From Caldilineaceae bacterium (lineage in GTDB: Bacteria > Chloroflexota > Anaerolineae > Caldilineales > Caldilineaceae), in NCBI GenBank assembly GCA_026645575.1, contig JAPKMW010000101.1:1-42993 (forward strand): DNA of 42,993 nt, written 5' to 3'. The translations under genes were made by a program, and so were the position numbers. Positions 8,731 to 16,545 of the stretch are shown here, one piece after another. The notes under the pieces are model-generated. The model ran no database searches. It was not told the DNA's origin and saw only the letters and a program-made list of their open reading frames with translations. Each line of letters starts with the position of its first letter. Position 1 is the first letter of the stretch.

Positions 8731-8964
8731 ATGCCGAAAATGGCAACAGTCCACTGGCAGACGCTGGAAAAAGTCTTCCTGGCGGCCGGGTTTCGTTTTA
8801 TGCGTCAGCAAGGCAGCCATCGCTCCTATGTTAAACCCGGCATCCTTAGACCAGTCGTCATTCCAACCTATTCTGAAGTGCCAGTCTCGATCATCCGCAG
8901 TAATCTAAAAACCGCAGAAATTTCACGTGATGAATACTTTGCGCTACTGGAACAAGTGCGCTAA
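8731..8964 (+). CDS. hicA: HicA-like mRNA-interferase toxin
   Basis: 77 residues, the right size for HicA/YcfA. It has the dsRBD-like fold signature with the conserved GSHRSY segment that carries the catalytic histidine, followed by VVIPTYSEVPVSIIRSNLK. HicA toxins cleave mRNA and are held by HicB. The gene begins 2 bases after hicB and ends 17 bases before the next SDR gene, so the pair sits inside what may be a catabolic operon. Confidence 0.85.
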   Translation: MPKMATVHWQTLEKVFLAAGFRFMRQQGSHRSYVKPGILRPVVIPTYSEVPVSIIRSNLKTAEISRDEYFALLEQVR

Positions 8965-8981
8965 CAGATAAGGAACTGGTA

Positions 8982-9812
8982 ATGCGTTTAGCAGACAAAG
9001 TCGCCATCGTGGCCGGCGCCGGCTGGGGTGGCATTGGCGGGACAAGCGCCTTTCGCTTTGCCCAGGAAGGCGCCAAGGTTGTCATCAACGCCCTGCCCGG
9101 CGAAGAACGGCTCTTTGAAACCGAGAAACAGATCCGCGCCATTGGCGGCGAAGTGGTCACCGTACCCGGCGATATTAGTCAGGCCAGCGTCTGGCAGGCG
9201 TTAGTGCAGGCGGCGCTGGACAATTTTGGCAAGCTCAACATTTTGATGAGCAACGCCGCCCAAGCATTTGTCAAACCTGTCATTGAAATTAGTGAGGAAG
9301 AGTGGAATCGCGCCCTAGCTGTTTCGCTCACAGGCCCCTGGCTTGGCGCCAAGCATTGTATCCCAGAGATGATCAAAGCTGGTGGCGGCTCCATTGTTTT
9401 TACTTCTACCGTCAATTCGCTGATCACCAACCCCGGCTTTGGCATTTATAGTTCTTCCAAAGCTGGTCTCAATGGCTTGACCCGCAGCCTGGCCATGGAA
9501 TATGGCCGCAGCGGCATTCGCTGCAATGCGATTGCCCCCGGCCTCATCGTCGGCGCACGCCAGCAGGAAGCGATGAAACAAGACGTGCTGGAAGATCAGA
9601 TGAACACCGATCTCTACCCCGTCGGGCGTTATGGCCGACCGGAAGATATTGCCAATGTGGCGCTCTTCCTGGCGTCGGATGAAGCGGCCTTTGTCACCGG
9701 CATTGTGCTGGTGGCCGACGGCGGGTTGACCCTGCAATCGCCCGAAGCCATTGCCCGTCCGGCTTTCCGCAAGCGTTGGCGCGATGACATTTTGGTGCCG
9801 CAACCCTTATAA
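8982..9812 (+). CDS. short-chain dehydrogenase/reductase (SDR), variant glycine motif
   Basis: 276 residues. The cofactor loop reads AGAGWGGIGG, a longer variant of TGxxxGxG. SNAA replaces NNAG, and the catalytic YSSSK and the upstream serine (FTSTVNS) are present. The C terminus is extended by ~20 residues beyond the usual DGG end (ARPAFRKRWRDDILVPQPL). It probably acts with the first SDR in one pathway. The substrate is unknown. Confidence 0.9.
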   Translation: MRLADKVAIVAGAGWGGIGGTSAFRFAQEGAKVVINALPGEERLFETEKQIRAIGGEVVTVPGDISQASVWQALVQAALDNFGKLNILMSNAAQAFVKPVIEISEEEWNRALAVSLTGPWLGAKHCIPEMIKAGGGSIVFTSTVNSLITNPGFGIYSSSKAGLNGLTRSLAMEYGRSGIRCNAIAPGLIVGARQQEAMKQDVLEDQMNTDLYPVGRYGRPEDIANVALFLASDEAAFVTGIVLVADGGLTLQSPEAIARPAFRKRWRDDILVPQPL

Positions 9813-9837
9813 GCACGCAATCGACCGTAGATCGTAA

Positions 9838-9883
9838 GGCATCCCTTTACAGCGATTGACTAGCGCCACTGTAGAGGGATGCC
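9838..9883. terminator. hairpin between convergent genes, possible bidirectional terminator
   Basis: GGCATCCCTTTACAG (9838-9852) pairs with CTGTAGAGGGATGCC (9869-9883), 14 Watson-Crick pairs plus one wobble, with a 16-base loop. No T run follows on either strand, so it may be a repeat rather than a classical terminator. It lies between the convergent SDR and GNAT genes. Confidence 0.55.
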
Positions 9884-9901
9884 CACAACCACCAGGCAGG
9901 A

Positions 9902-10516
9902 TTATATGCTTGCAACTGGGCTTACCACATAGCGCTCATCTTCCCACAACGGCGGCGGCGGATCAAGGCGATCAAATTCCTCTTTGGTCATGCCAAAGTA
10001 AATGGTGTCATAGTGGCGACCGTTGGTGTAGACAGTACGACGTAAGCGACCCTCGAAGACAAAGCCCAGCTTTTCGTGCATTCGTAGCGAACGTTCGTTG
10101 AAGCTGTAAACCAGGGCCGTTAGCTTTTGGTAGCCTAACTCGCGGAAATAGTAGCGCGCCACAATCTTGATGGCCTCCCTCGCATAGCCGCGCCGCCAGT
10201 ACGGGCGGCGAATCAGAATGGCATACTTGAAGACGCCGACGCGCCGTTCACAATCAAAGGTGTTGATGTAGCCGACGTTTTCGCCTTCCAGGTTTTCGAT
10301 GATCCAAAAGAAGGCGTCGTCGCCTGGTTCCCGCTTGCGCCGTTTCTCCAGCTCAGTACGATCTGGCTCACTGCTGTAGGGAAAGTCAATTTCACTTTGA
10401 TAACGGTCCGCTTCACTATCGACGGCCGTCGCCGACTGGGCATCGGCGTCCAGATCTTTCTGTTCAAGCGGGCGCAAGAGTACACGGTCACCGCGCCAGA
10501 AATGATAATTCGTCAC
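9902..10516 (-). CDS. GNAT-family N-acetyltransferase (RimJ/RimL-like), GTG start
   Basis: 204 residues. It likely transfers an acetyl group from acetyl-CoA to an amine; target unknown. The CoA-binding motif A is in IRRPYWRRGYAREAI, followed by the usual second half LTALVYSFNERSLRMHEKLGFVFEGRLR. The start is GTG at 10514-10516, placed by a strong GAGGAGG seven bases upstream. About 90 bases further upstream is a TATGCT -10 box preceded by two 11-bp SARP-like repeats (10609-10642). It is divergent from a BTAD regulator and is the first of four units with this operator. Confidence 0.88.
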   Translation of the reverse strand: MTNYHFWRGDRVLLRPLEQKDLDADAQSATAVDSEADRYQSEIDFPYSSEPDRTELEKRRKREPGDDAFFWIIENLEGENVGYINTFDCERRVGVFKYAILIRRPYWRRGYAREAIKIVARYYFRELGYQKLTALVYSFNERSLRMHEKLGFVFEGRLRRTVYTNGRHYDTIYFGMTKEEFDRLDPPPPLWEDERYVVSPVASI

Positions 10517-10580
10517 TTGCCCTCCTCTTACTTATTTGGGGATTGAGGTTTTGTCGCCTCCCAAGGATATGCGAATGGGC

Positions 10581-10586
10581 TATAAT
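10581..10586 (+). promoter_or_regulatory. -10 box TATAAT of regulator 1
   Basis: A consensus TATAAT lies in the context GCGAATGGGCTATAAT, repeated almost exactly at 15547-15552 upstream of the regulator fragment. No good -35 is seen at 16-18 bases, so activation by a factor is plausible. The predicted start is ~80 bases before the regulator ATG, and the leader crosses the operator of the divergent GNAT gene. Confidence 0.55.
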
Positions 10587-10608
10587 TGTCCCATGATTGG
10601 ATGCAAAT

Positions 10609-10642
10609 AGCATAGCAACATATCGCGACGACAGCGCGACAA
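10609..10642 (-). promoter_or_regulatory. SARP-like operator and -10 box, copy A (GNAT unit)
   Basis: Read leftward: unit TTGTCGCGCTG (10632-10642), unit TCGTCGCGATA (10621-10631), then TGTTGC and the -10 box TATGCT (10609-10614). Heptamers GTCGCGC and GTCGCGA are 11 bp apart, and the last ends 8 bp before the -10 box. Only two clear repeats here; the other three copies have three. Confidence 0.7.
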
Positions 10643-10673
10643 GATAACGCCAGACAATTTCCAAATTCTCCCT

Positions 10674-13556
10674 ATGTCTATCTTGCTTCAACTAACCCTA
10701 TTCGGCAGCCCGGCAGTACGGTATCGCGGTCAACCCGTGACCGGCTTTCGGTCGAGCAAAGCCCAGGCGTTGCTCTATTACCTCGCGGTCACGGGGCGGC
10801 CCCATACGCGCCCGACGCTGGCCGGTCTCTTCTGGGGCGACCAACCGGAAGCGGCAGCGCGCACCAGCCTGAGCAAATGTCTCTCCAACCTGCGCGACCT
10901 GGTCGGTGACGCTGTGCTGGTGGATCGGCAGACGGTCGCCTTTAACCGCCATCAGCCCCATCACCTGGACACCGAAGGTTTTCTGGCCGGCATGGGTCAG
11001 CCACCCACGCCGGAGACGCTCCCTACTTGGCAAGCGGCCCTAGCCCTCTACCGTGGCGATTTTCTGGAAGGCTTCTATGTACGCGAGGCGCCCGACTTTG
11101 AACAATGGGTGCTTGTTCAGCGCGCCCACTACCGCGAAGCGGCGCTGATCGGGTTGCACACCCTGGCTAACTGGCATGAGCAAGGAGGCGACCTCCCCCA
11201 AGCCATCACCCACACCCGCCGGCTGTTGACCCTGGAGCCGTGGCGGGAAGAGGCGCACCGCCAGTTGATGACACGGTTGGCGCGCAGCGGTCAACGGGCA
11301 GCGGCGTTGGCGCAGTTTGAGACTTGTCGCCAGGTGTTGGTTGATGAACTAGGCGTAGAGCCGGATGCTGAGACGATTGCCGTAGTAGAAGTGATCCGGG
11401 CGGGTAAGTTTGACAAGGTGAGTGCGCCTGATGGTTACCCTGTCACCGCGCCCATATCGGGCACCCGCCCCCCCCACCCTGTCATGCCGGCCCTCCCGGT
11501 TCCACCCACGCCGCTGATTGGACGTGAACGCGAACTGGCCGAATTGAGCGAATTGATCAGCAATCCCCAGTGTCGGTTGATCACCATCACGGGGGTTGGT
11601 GGCATGGGGAAGACGCGCCTGGCATTGGCGGCTGCTGCGACCCAATCGACAAAGTTTCAACATGGGGCCGTCTTTGTGCCGTTGGCCGGCGTTTCGTCAA
11701 CCCAATTTCTGCCGCAGGCGATTCTCAGTGCGCTCAACGTTCCGTTACAGGAGACGCTTTCACTACAGCAACAGGTGCGGCTCACGTTGTATAACCGCGA
11801 ATGTCTGTTGGTACTAGACAACTATGAACACTTGTTGCCGGATGTTGAATTGTTGCTGGACATACTCTACTATGCGCCCCAAGTCACCCTGTTGGTGACC
11901 TCGCGTGAACGATTGGCGCTGCAAGCTGAGCATTTATGCGAGTTGACGGGGTTGACCTACCCAACCAGTCAAGCCACAACGAAACCGACAATCTCAGCGC
12001 CAACTTTGCAAAGCTATAGTGCGATCGAGCTTCTTCTCCAGCGTGTACACCAAATCCAACCACGTTTTGCCGCGAGTGAGGCAGAGATGGCAGCGGCTGT
12101 ACGCATCTGTCGGATCAGCGAAGGGATGCCGTTGGCGCTAGAACTAGTGGCGGCTATGGTGCGCGAGCAATCCTTGGTTACGCTGGCTATTGTCCTGGAA
12201 GAAGGGCAAGCGCGCTTGTCGTCGCGCCTGCGTGATCTGCCCGAACGGCATCGCACCATGGAAGCGGTCTTTGCCCATTCTTGGCGTTTGCTTTCCGTGG
12301 AGGAGCAGCAGGTGTTGGCTGCGCTCTCGGTCTTTCGTGGCGGGTTTGAGGTTGAGGCGGCAGACGCAGTGGCGGGCGCAACCCCAGCCATCCTGACTGC
12401 ACTGGTGGATAAATCCTGGTTGCGGCGTAATCAGAGGGGTCGTTTTGACATCCATGAATTGGTGCGCCAGTTTGTCAACCAGCAACTGGTTGAGTCTGGC
12501 GAGTTTGATGCGGTGCAACATCGTTACACCGCTTATTTCTTCAAGTGGTCGGAAGACGCGCAAACTGGCGTATCGGGTCAACAACCGACCGAGTGGATGA
12601 TACGCATCGAACACGATATCGATAATCTGCGCTCGGTTCTAAAATGGCTTACCCTACACGCTCTAGAGGATGGTCTGCGTATGACCATCAATCTGCATTG
12701 GCTTTGGCAATCGAAAAGTTATCTACAAGAGGGCTGCGATTGGTATGCGCTTATGCTCGCGCAGGAGGCGTCAGTTGCCTCGATTATTCGTGCAGATGCG
12801 TATGATGGTGCGAGCCTGCTTGCCATCATGGCGAACCAAATCGACAAGGCGGAACGATTGTTGACGCAAGGTTTTGCCCTCCATCAACAGCTTGATCCGG
12901 CCGATCCACAGGTTGGTGAAGGATTGGCAAGTATGTTGAACCATTTGGGTGTGGTCTCCATCTATCGTGGCGAATATCAACGGGCGGTGCAACTTTGTCA
13001 TCAAGGATTGGCAATTGCGCAACAGCGTGGCAGCCTACCGAAAACGGCGTCGGCCTTTTTCTTTGCTGGCGAAGCGTACTACCTGCAAGGATCACTGGAG
13101 GAAGCCAGGCATAGCTTTGAGGAGTGCTGTCGCATCAACGAGACCAGAGGGAGCATACGGTCACGCGCATACGGCTATGTTCGTTTGGGGCATGCAGTCT
13201 GTGCGCAGGGAGATTTGAGCCAAGCAAGCACGTTGTTCGCAGAGGCGTTGAGGTTAGTCAATGAATGTCATGATCTGGCTGGGACCAGTATGGTGCTGAT
13301 CGGGCTGGCAAGAATCGCTGCGCTTTGTGGCAAGTATGAGCGAGCTACTGTCTTAACCGCTGCCAAGGAAAAGATGTTCATCGTCAACCCAATTATGCGC
13401 TATTGGCCGATGGAGCGCGCCGAAAACGAACGTACATTGGCACTCATCCACGCCCATTTGGACAATGCTACCTTCGCCGCGGCTTGGGCTGAAGGCAGCG
13501 CAATGTCAGTAGCGCAAGCGGTGGCCTATGCGTTGGCCGAATCTACACCTGAATGA
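10674..13556 (+). CDS. BTAD / NB-ARC / TPR transcriptional regulator 1 (SARP-STAND type)
   Basis: 960 residues. Residues ~1-95 form an OmpR-like winged helix (LQLTLFGSPAVRY, RSSKAQALLYYLAV, RTSLSKCLSNLRDLVGD). Residues ~96-250 are the bacterial transcriptional activator domain of tetratricopeptide helices (GDFLEGFYV, LTLEPWREEAHRQLM). The P-loop GVGGMGKTR is at ~305 and the Walker-B-like LLVLDNYE at ~377. TPR-like helices follow, ending in a short helix AVAYAL. Such STAND proteins sense a signal through the C-terminal half and activate promoters by binding direct repeats near -35. The start ATG at 10674 follows TTCTCCCT. It is divergent from the GNAT gene across operator copy A. Its C-terminal half is almost identical at DNA level to regulator 2. 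Confidence 0.9.
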   Translation: MSILLQLTLFGSPAVRYRGQPVTGFRSSKAQALLYYLAVTGRPHTRPTLAGLFWGDQPEAAARTSLSKCLSNLRDLVGDAVLVDRQTVAFNRHQPHHLDTEGFLAGMGQPPTPETLPTWQAALALYRGDFLEGFYVREAPDFEQWVLVQRAHYREAALIGLHTLANWHEQGGDLPQAITHTRRLLTLEPWREEAHRQLMTRLARSGQRAAALAQFETCRQVLVDELGVEPDAETIAVVEVIRAGKFDKVSAPDGYPVTAPISGTRPPHPVMPALPVPPTPLIGRERELAELSELISNPQCRLITITGVGGMGKTRLALAAAATQSTKFQHGAVFVPLAGVSSTQFLPQAILSALNVPLQETLSLQQQVRLTLYNRECLLVLDNYEHLLPDVELLLDILYYAPQVTLLVTSRERLALQAEHLCELTGLTYPTSQATTKPTISAPTLQSYSAIELLLQRVHQIQPRFAASEAEMAAAVRICRISEGMPLALELVAAMVREQSLVTLAIVLEEGQARLSSRLRDLPERHRTMEAVFAHSWRLLSVEEQQVLAALSVFRGGFEVEAADAVAGATPAILTALVDKSWLRRNQRGRFDIHELVRQFVNQQLVESGEFDAVQHRYTAYFFKWSEDAQTGVSGQQPTEWMIRIEHDIDNLRSVLKWLTLHALEDGLRMTINLHWLWQSKSYLQEGCDWYALMLAQEASVASIIRADAYDGASLLAIMANQIDKAERLLTQGFALHQQLDPADPQVGEGLASMLNHLGVVSIYRGEYQRAVQLCHQGLAIAQQRGSLPKTASAFFFAGEAYYLQGSLEEARHSFEECCRINETRGSIRSRAYGYVRLGHAVCAQGDLSQASTLFAEALRLVNECHDLAGTSMVLIGLARIAALCGKYERATVLTAAKEKMFIVNPIMRYWPMERAENERTLALIHAHLDNATFAAAWAEGSAMSVAQAVAYALAESTPE

Positions 13557-13715
13557 ACTTGAACGGTTGGCAGATCTGACGCTGACTTTCAGGCGCTGGG
13601 TCTCATCCTGAACGCTGGTAGATGGGTTGGTTCCGCCAGCCAATCTTGGCGCATCGTCCGTTCCAGACCCTTGCGTGCGGCATCAACGCTCCCTAGCGCT
13701 GCATCTCCTGCGCCC

Positions 13716-13747
13716 ATCAAAAGATGCCGATTGGCTCATCTTTTGAT
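13716..13747. terminator. hairpin between convergent regulator 1 and membrane-protein gene
   Basis: ATCAAAAGATG (13716-13726) and CATCTTTTGAT (13737-13747) form a perfect 11-bp stem with a 10-base loop. It lies 8 bases beyond the stop codon of the leftward gene and can serve as a bidirectional terminator. The ~150 bases before it show nothing else. Confidence 0.65.
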
Positions 13748-13755
13748 AGGAAGAA

Positions 13756-15183
13756 TCATTTTGTTAAAGAAACGCCATAGTGGTCTCCTAAATAAGCCCG
13801 CCAGCCGGCCTCAAATTCTGCGGCAGATACACCGTAGACCGCCGGCAGCAGCGTCTCCCAACTTTCGTGTTGACCTAAGCCCGCCACCAGCGCGGGTAGA
13901 CGCTCCCGTCCATAGGCGGCCACGGCATACTCGATGAGCGTGGCCAGCGCCACCGTGCGGCCAGGATGAGAAGCCAGGCGCAGCGCGTCCTGCTCCTCCT
14001 GGTAATCATCTGAGGGCAGGGGTGCGAACAAGTGGTCCAAGCGGATCAGCGGGGCGTACCAGCCCCACGGCGATAAGAAAAAATCTTCCCATGCCTCTTC
14101 TGCACACAACAAAGGGATATTCATTTCCGTCGGCGACGGCAGCCAGAGCTTATGCGATGCACAGAGCGCGGTGTACTGTTCCGGCATTACCGTGGTCTGG
14201 TCCGGGCGAGCGTTTGGCAGGTCTGTATAGACCCACGTCACCACCGCTTCCCGCCAGGCCGCCAGGGGCAGATCCAGATCCCACACTTGCCACAAGCGCA
14301 GCCCATTGACCAGTGGCTGCCAGGCCGCGTCAAGTTGATACTGCTCACCTGCTTGCGTCAACACATGGGCAAGCAGGGGAAGGGCCACGGCCTGCACCAG
14401 CAGATCCTCATCGGTCAACGCCACCGGCGCCCGATAGACCGCCGGGGAAGGCACAAGGATACGCGTCGGCGCGCCGCGCCAGGGGATGGCCTGTCCAGGG
14501 GGTTGCGTCACACTGACTTCAATCCTCAGCTTTTCGCCGGCAGGTGCGCCAGAGAGGCCAACGTTACGTCGCAGGGTGGTGTATAGCGCCTCGATCGGCG
14601 TTGTAGCCGCAATGACAATCTGTGTATCCTGTTGACGAAAGTGATAGACGAAGGATGGTGTTTCCAGTGTGCGTGGCGCGCCCCAGAGCGCCGCATCTGG
14701 CGCCGTCTGCTGCCAACCGGCGGCTGTACGGCGATAGAAGTGCGTCTGCCGATAGGCTGGTTCCCCCTCTTCTGTGTAGATCACAAGGTGGCCCCACGCC
14801 TGATCGCCCTGCACCGTCCAGGGCGGCGCTGCGGCAAAACCGTAGACAAGGGACGCCCCGTTTTGGCCCGTTTTCTGCTCTCCGCTTACCGCCGGCCCAT
14901 GCCGGCGCAACCAGTTGCCAGCCGGCGCGATTGGGGTTTGGTGCAGTGGCATCGTCGCCTGTACTTCGACCTCCTTCTGGCGTACTTCCTCTTGGTTGGT
15001 GCGCCACCACCAGACGCCCACCAGCAAACAGAGGAGAAGGGCAACGCTGCCGAGAAACCGCTGGACAGCAAGGCGGCGTTGGAAGGATGGCGGCTGGTCT
15101 GGTATGGGCGGGAGACAGAGCCGTTGCCATTCCGCATCGCTTTCCGCTATATACCATTCGACAGGCGGTGTTCGCTTAGACAT
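13756..15183 (-). CDS. membrane-anchored extracytoplasmic protein, peptidase-MA-like but without HExxH
   Basis: 475 residues. A basic cytoplasmic N terminus of ~40 residues is followed by one membrane helix (FLGSVALLLCLLVGVWWW), then a large outside domain. The C-terminal 80 residues (LATLIEYAVAAYGRERLPALVAGL, VYGVSAAEFEAGWRAYL) match the tail typical of gluzincin 'peptidase MA' proteins of Chloroflexota. The zinc motif HExxH is not present; the corresponding stretch reads LPLLAHVLTQ. It is therefore probably a non-catalytic homologue. GCGAGGTAAGCCCC precedes the ATG. The gene lies downstream of SARP-like operator copy B and is convergent with regulator 1. Confidence 0.75.
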   Translation of the reverse strand: MSKRTPPVEWYIAESDAEWQRLCLPPIPDQPPSFQRRLAVQRFLGSVALLLCLLVGVWWWRTNQEEVRQKEVEVQATMPLHQTPIAPAGNWLRRHGPAVSGEQKTGQNGASLVYGFAAAPPWTVQGDQAWGHLVIYTEEGEPAYRQTHFYRRTAAGWQQTAPDAALWGAPRTLETPSFVYHFRQQDTQIVIAATTPIEALYTTLRRNVGLSGAPAGEKLRIEVSVTQPPGQAIPWRGAPTRILVPSPAVYRAPVALTDEDLLVQAVALPLLAHVLTQAGEQYQLDAAWQPLVNGLRLWQVWDLDLPLAAWREAVVTWVYTDLPNARPDQTTVMPEQYTALCASHKLWLPSPTEMNIPLLCAEEAWEDFFLSPWGWYAPLIRLDHLFAPLPSDDYQEEQDALRLASHPGRTVALATLIEYAVAAYGRERLPALVAGLGQHESWETLLPAVYGVSAAEFEAGWRAYLGDHYGVSLTK

Positions 15184-15347
15184 GGGGCTTACCTCGCATA
15201 ACTGAAAATCGCGCCAACAGTCTCTTTGTCTGGCTGCAGCAGTAACAACGTAGCCGCGGCGCGTAAAAAACGTAGTAGCAATGGAGAGATTGTGGTATCA
15301 TGACACACGAAGCCAACGGCAAGGTGATTGAGGCGTCGTTGTCGTGT

Positions 15348-15392
15348 AGCATAGCAGACCGCCGGGACGGGATCGCGACGGCATCGCGACGA
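15348..15392 (-). promoter_or_regulatory. SARP-like operator and -10 box, copy B (membrane-protein unit)
   Basis: Read leftward: TCGTCGCGATG (15382-15392), CCGTCGCGATC (15371-15381), CCGTCCCGGCG (15360-15370), then GTCTGC and TATGCT (15348-15353). Three heptamers (GTCGCGA, GTCGCGA, GTCCCGG) sit at exact 11-bp steps, and the last ends 8 bp before the -10 box. The transcript would have a ~155-base leader before the gene at 15183. Confidence 0.75.
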
Positions 15393-15637
15393 AATTTTCC
15401 AAATTTGCCCATAAGCAAACATCTTGAACGAACATTACGCGATTCGATCCGCCACTGAAACGGCAACAACATGTTGCGCTCATGGATCCGGTTACCATCG
15501 CCAACGAACTACTTTTTGACCTCTTCCCAAGCCCAAGCGAATGGGCTATAATGGCCACATGGTTGCTATGGTGGCGCCATCCCAGCTTATGACAACAGCA
15601 CAAGGAGACCGCGACAAGCGATTCCCAAATTCTCCCT
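15393..15637 (+). other. gene-free stretch with decayed regulator leader and a second TATAAT promoter
   Basis: No gene is seen. Directly after operator B, bases 15393-15413 resemble the sequence around the start codon of regulator 1 (CCAAATTCTCCCTATG becomes CCAAATTTGCCCATA), suggesting the dead 5' end of a lost regulator copy. Further right, ATGGGCTATAAT (15541-15552) and CCAAATTCTCCCTATG (just before 15641) repeat the promoter and leader of regulator 1 and lead into the regulator fragment. Confidence 0.5.
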
Positions 15638-15841
15638 ATGACCAACTTGCTTCAACTAACCCTATTTGGCAGCCCGGAAGTGCGTTTGCATGGGCAAGCG
15701 GTGACTGGCTTTCGCACCAGCAAAGCGCAGGCGTTGTTCTATTATCTTGCAGCCAACGATACCCAGCGCATGATCGCAAGGTGGTATACATGCGGGAAGA
15801 TTGTCTTACAGGCGTCCAGAACTGGGCTTTACCTACATTGA
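15638..15841 (+). pseudogene. N-terminal fragment of a BTAD regulator
   Basis: The first ~38 residues (LLQLTLFGSPEVRLHGQAVTGF, then RTSKAQALFYYLAA) match the start of the three full regulators closely, at DNA level too, and the upstream promoter/leader matches that of regulator 1. Homology stops near base 15752; the rest of the frame (NDTQRMIARWYTCGK...) is unrelated and ends at 15841. The winged helix is incomplete, so this is a decapitated copy. A DUF433-DUF5615 pair and a full regulator follow. Confidence 0.85.
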
Positions 15842-15868
15842 ACGGGAATATGGTCTGTGAGGTATAAT
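15838..15868 (+). promoter_or_regulatory. possible promoter of the DUF433-DUF5615-regulator 2 operon
   Basis: TTGAAC (15838-15843), a long 19-base spacer and a perfect TATAAT (15863-15868), 60 bases before the DUF433 start codon. The non-ideal spacing keeps confidence moderate. Confidence 0.45.
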
Positions 15869-15927
15869 GGGTTGAATGATTGTACAGGCATGTTGTTAAG
15901 TAGTAACCTAACACGAAGGAAGAGACG

Positions 15928-16173
15928 ATGAAATTGGATTTTCGCACACGGATTACCTACGACCCGAACATTATGGCAGGCAAACCGGTCATTCGTGGCA
16001 CGCGCATACCAGTCGATCTGCTCGTGCGCATGGTGGCGCAAGGGATTCCGCAACCAGAGATTCTGGCTGATTATCCCCGCTTACAAACCGAAGATATTCA
16101 GGCCGCACTGCTCTATGCGGCTGCCATCCTGACCGATGAGGCTGTCTTTCCTTTAACGTTGGAGCCAGCTTAA
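15928..16173 (+). CDS. DUF433-family antitoxin
   Basis: 81 residues. The core ITYDPNIMAGKPVIRGTRIPVDLLVRMVAQGIPQPEILADYPRL is the diagnostic DUF433 helix-turn-helix segment. It probably binds its own promoter and the downstream PIN-like protein. GGAAGAG precedes the ATG. Its stop overlaps the start of the toxin gene (TAATG). Confidence 0.9.
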   Translation: MKLDFRTRITYDPNIMAGKPVIRGTRIPVDLLVRMVAQGIPQPEILADYPRLQTEDIQAALLYAAAILTDEAVFPLTLEPA

Positions 16174-16532
16174 TGCCGAAGTTTATTGTCGATGAATGCA
16201 CTGGTATTGCGGTGGCTCACTTTCTCCGCACGCAAGGATTTGATGCCGTCAGCGTGAGTGAAGAGTCGCCGCAAACCAGTGATCTCGATATTCTGCGTCG
16301 CGCCGTTGCCGAACAACGAATTGTCGTGACCAATGACAAAGACTTTGGTGATATAGTCTATCGTGATAACCATCGCCACCGGGGTGTACTATTGTTACGG
16401 TTAGCCGATGATCGAGTTGTTACCAAAATACGCGTTGTTGCTGCTGTCCTAAGTCAATATGTTGACAGGCTTCAAGATCGGTTCGTCGTGGCTACCGAGC
16501 AAAACATTCGGATTCGTTCTCCGCGCTCGTAA
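16173..16532 (+). CDS. DUF5615 PIN-like toxin
   Basis: 119 residues. It has the PIN-like DUF5615 pattern: acidic VDECTG at the N terminus, a middle RIVVTNDKDFGD and a C-terminal Arg/Ile-rich strand. It is presumed to be an RNase held by the DUF433 protein with which it overlaps by one base. The stop codon is only 13 bases before the start of regulator 2, so the regulator is probably co-transcribed with this toxin-antitoxin pair. Confidence 0.88.
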   Translation: MPKFIVDECTGIAVAHFLRTQGFDAVSVSEESPQTSDLDILRRAVAEQRIVVTNDKDFGDIVYRDNHRHRGVLLLRLADDRVVTKIRVVAAVLSQYVDRLQDRFVVATEQNIRIRSPRS

Positions 16533-16545
16533 GGGGCTGCTCATT

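Noticed and set aside
14564..15201. Several overlapping open frames on both strands inside the membrane-protein gene
   Set aside because: Only the frame at 13756-15183 has a ribosome site, a membrane helix and a family-like C terminus.
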